DNA from: Mycolicibacterium aurum
Lineage (GTDB): Bacteria > Actinomycetota > Actinomycetes > Mycobacteriales > Mycobacteriaceae
Length of the DNA: 64,000 nt
NCBI RefSeq assembly: GCF_900637195.1
Contig: NZ_LR134356.1
Location: 434,001-498,000, forward strand
Reading direction: 5' to 3'
Part shown: positions 63,745-64,000 of the stretch, piece by piece
How the letters are laid out: every line of letters begins with the position of its first letter
Position numbering within the stretch: position 1 is the stretch's first letter
Made by a program: the position numbers and the translations under genes
The notes under the pieces: generated by a model
What the model was told of the DNA's origin: nothing
Database searches by the model: none
Seen by the model: the letters and a program-made list of their open reading frames with translations, nothing else

Positions 63745-64000
63745 TCAGCTGACCTTGATGCGGAACCTGGTGACAGCGGTCTCGCCGGGCTGCACCTCGC
63801 GGTAGCCGCCACGGCGCAGCGCATCGGTGGGAGCGGCCATCGGCTCGAAGCACACGACGTCGTCGTTGATCGGCGCGAAAACCTGTGCCGCGGAGAAGCC
63901 TTCGTCGAAGTGCACCTCGATGCGGCGGCCGCCACCCGAGACCGCGAACACCGAGCCGGCGGCGACCTCGTCGAAGCCGTCGTCGAACACCTTGGTGCCC
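63745..64000 (-). CDS. Aldose 1-epimerase-like protein, C-terminal part (partial, runs off the right edge)
   Basis: About 85 codons of the 3' end are visible. They include VFDDGFDEV, EVHFDEGFSAAQVFAP and CFEPMAAPTDALRRGGYREVQPG, the C-terminal pattern of aldose-epimerase (galactose mutarotase) family proteins, ending in FRIKVS. The catalytic His and Glu regions are mostly outside. It converges on hspR with a 12-base gap. Confidence 0.72.
   Translation of the reverse strand, partial: GTKVFDDGFDEVAAGSVFAVSGGGRRIEVHFDEGFSAAQVFAPINDDVVCFEPMAAPTDALRRGGYREVQPGETAVTRFRIKVS

Overview
The window is high-GC actinobacterial DNA, almost certainly from a Mycobacterium/Mycolicibacterium species, probably an environmental one. 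The evidence is gene order. From dcd and udgA through rmlA, an aspartate/alanine aminotransferase, a large Fe-S membrane reductase, iniR, an Rv0340-like gene, iniB-iniA-iniC and an lpqJ-like lipoprotein gene to dnaK-grpE-dnaJ-hspR, it follows (from memory) M. tuberculosis Rv0321-Rv0353, with many insertions. Typical mycobacterial families are also present: WS/DGAT, FadD, a mycothione-reductase-like enzyme, an F420-type LLM oxidoreductase and Thr-rich membrane proteins. Several start codons sit 6-9 bases after a TANNNT box, as expected for the leaderless transcripts common in mycobacteria.

Layout. 0-18 kb is accessory metabolism: an exported hydrolase-lipocalin fusion, an MFS pump, a GMC oxidoreductase with an intradiol dioxygenase, a decayed MerR regulator, two tandem alpha/beta hydrolases, a GntR regulator beside an ACC deaminase, a 930-residue LuxR-type ATPase regulator, a secreted GH16 enzyme and a fadD-WS/DGAT pair. 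18-27 kb holds tRNA-Gly(CCC), an exported protein, dcd, a membrane-anchored actin-fold protein, udgA, P450 and rmlA. 27-38.6 kb holds a three-subunit molybdenum hydroxylase of PaoABC type, a YibE/F membrane protein, aspC, a secreted nucleoside hydrolase and a 1079-residue Fe-S reductase with a repeat-bearing tail.

38.7-51.7 kb is the most interesting part: an expanded ini (cell-envelope stress) locus. The dynamin-like GTPases IniA and IniC, IniB and an IniB-domain paralogue are flanked by two Hsp70-like proteins without substrate-binding domains. One lies just upstream of iniR (10 bases) and one just downstream of iniC. Two small convergent membrane proteins follow. Three of these four accessory proteins share a cytoplasmic part, a W-Y-[RK]-[RK]-P juxtamembrane motif, one transmembrane helix and a Thr- or Pro-rich outer tail; the fourth has the same layout with a weaker W-H-N-R motif. 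Clusters of CCCCTA boxes occur at both ini promoters, and the two small genes share a nearly identical leaderless promoter. This looks like a co-regulated envelope-stress module larger than the known iniBAC operon.

51.7-58.5 kb holds an LLM oxidoreductase, a DinB-like protein, GH15 (trehalase/glucoamylase type), zwf, a mycothione-reductase-like gene and lpqJ. 58.7-64 kb holds a GAP-family membrane protein and the heat-shock operon dnaK-grpE-dnaJ-hspR, preceded by two HspR (HAIR) operators and a SigH-like promoter. A partial aldose-1-epimerase-like gene ends the window. No insertion sequence, prophage, CRISPR array, rRNA or origin was seen.
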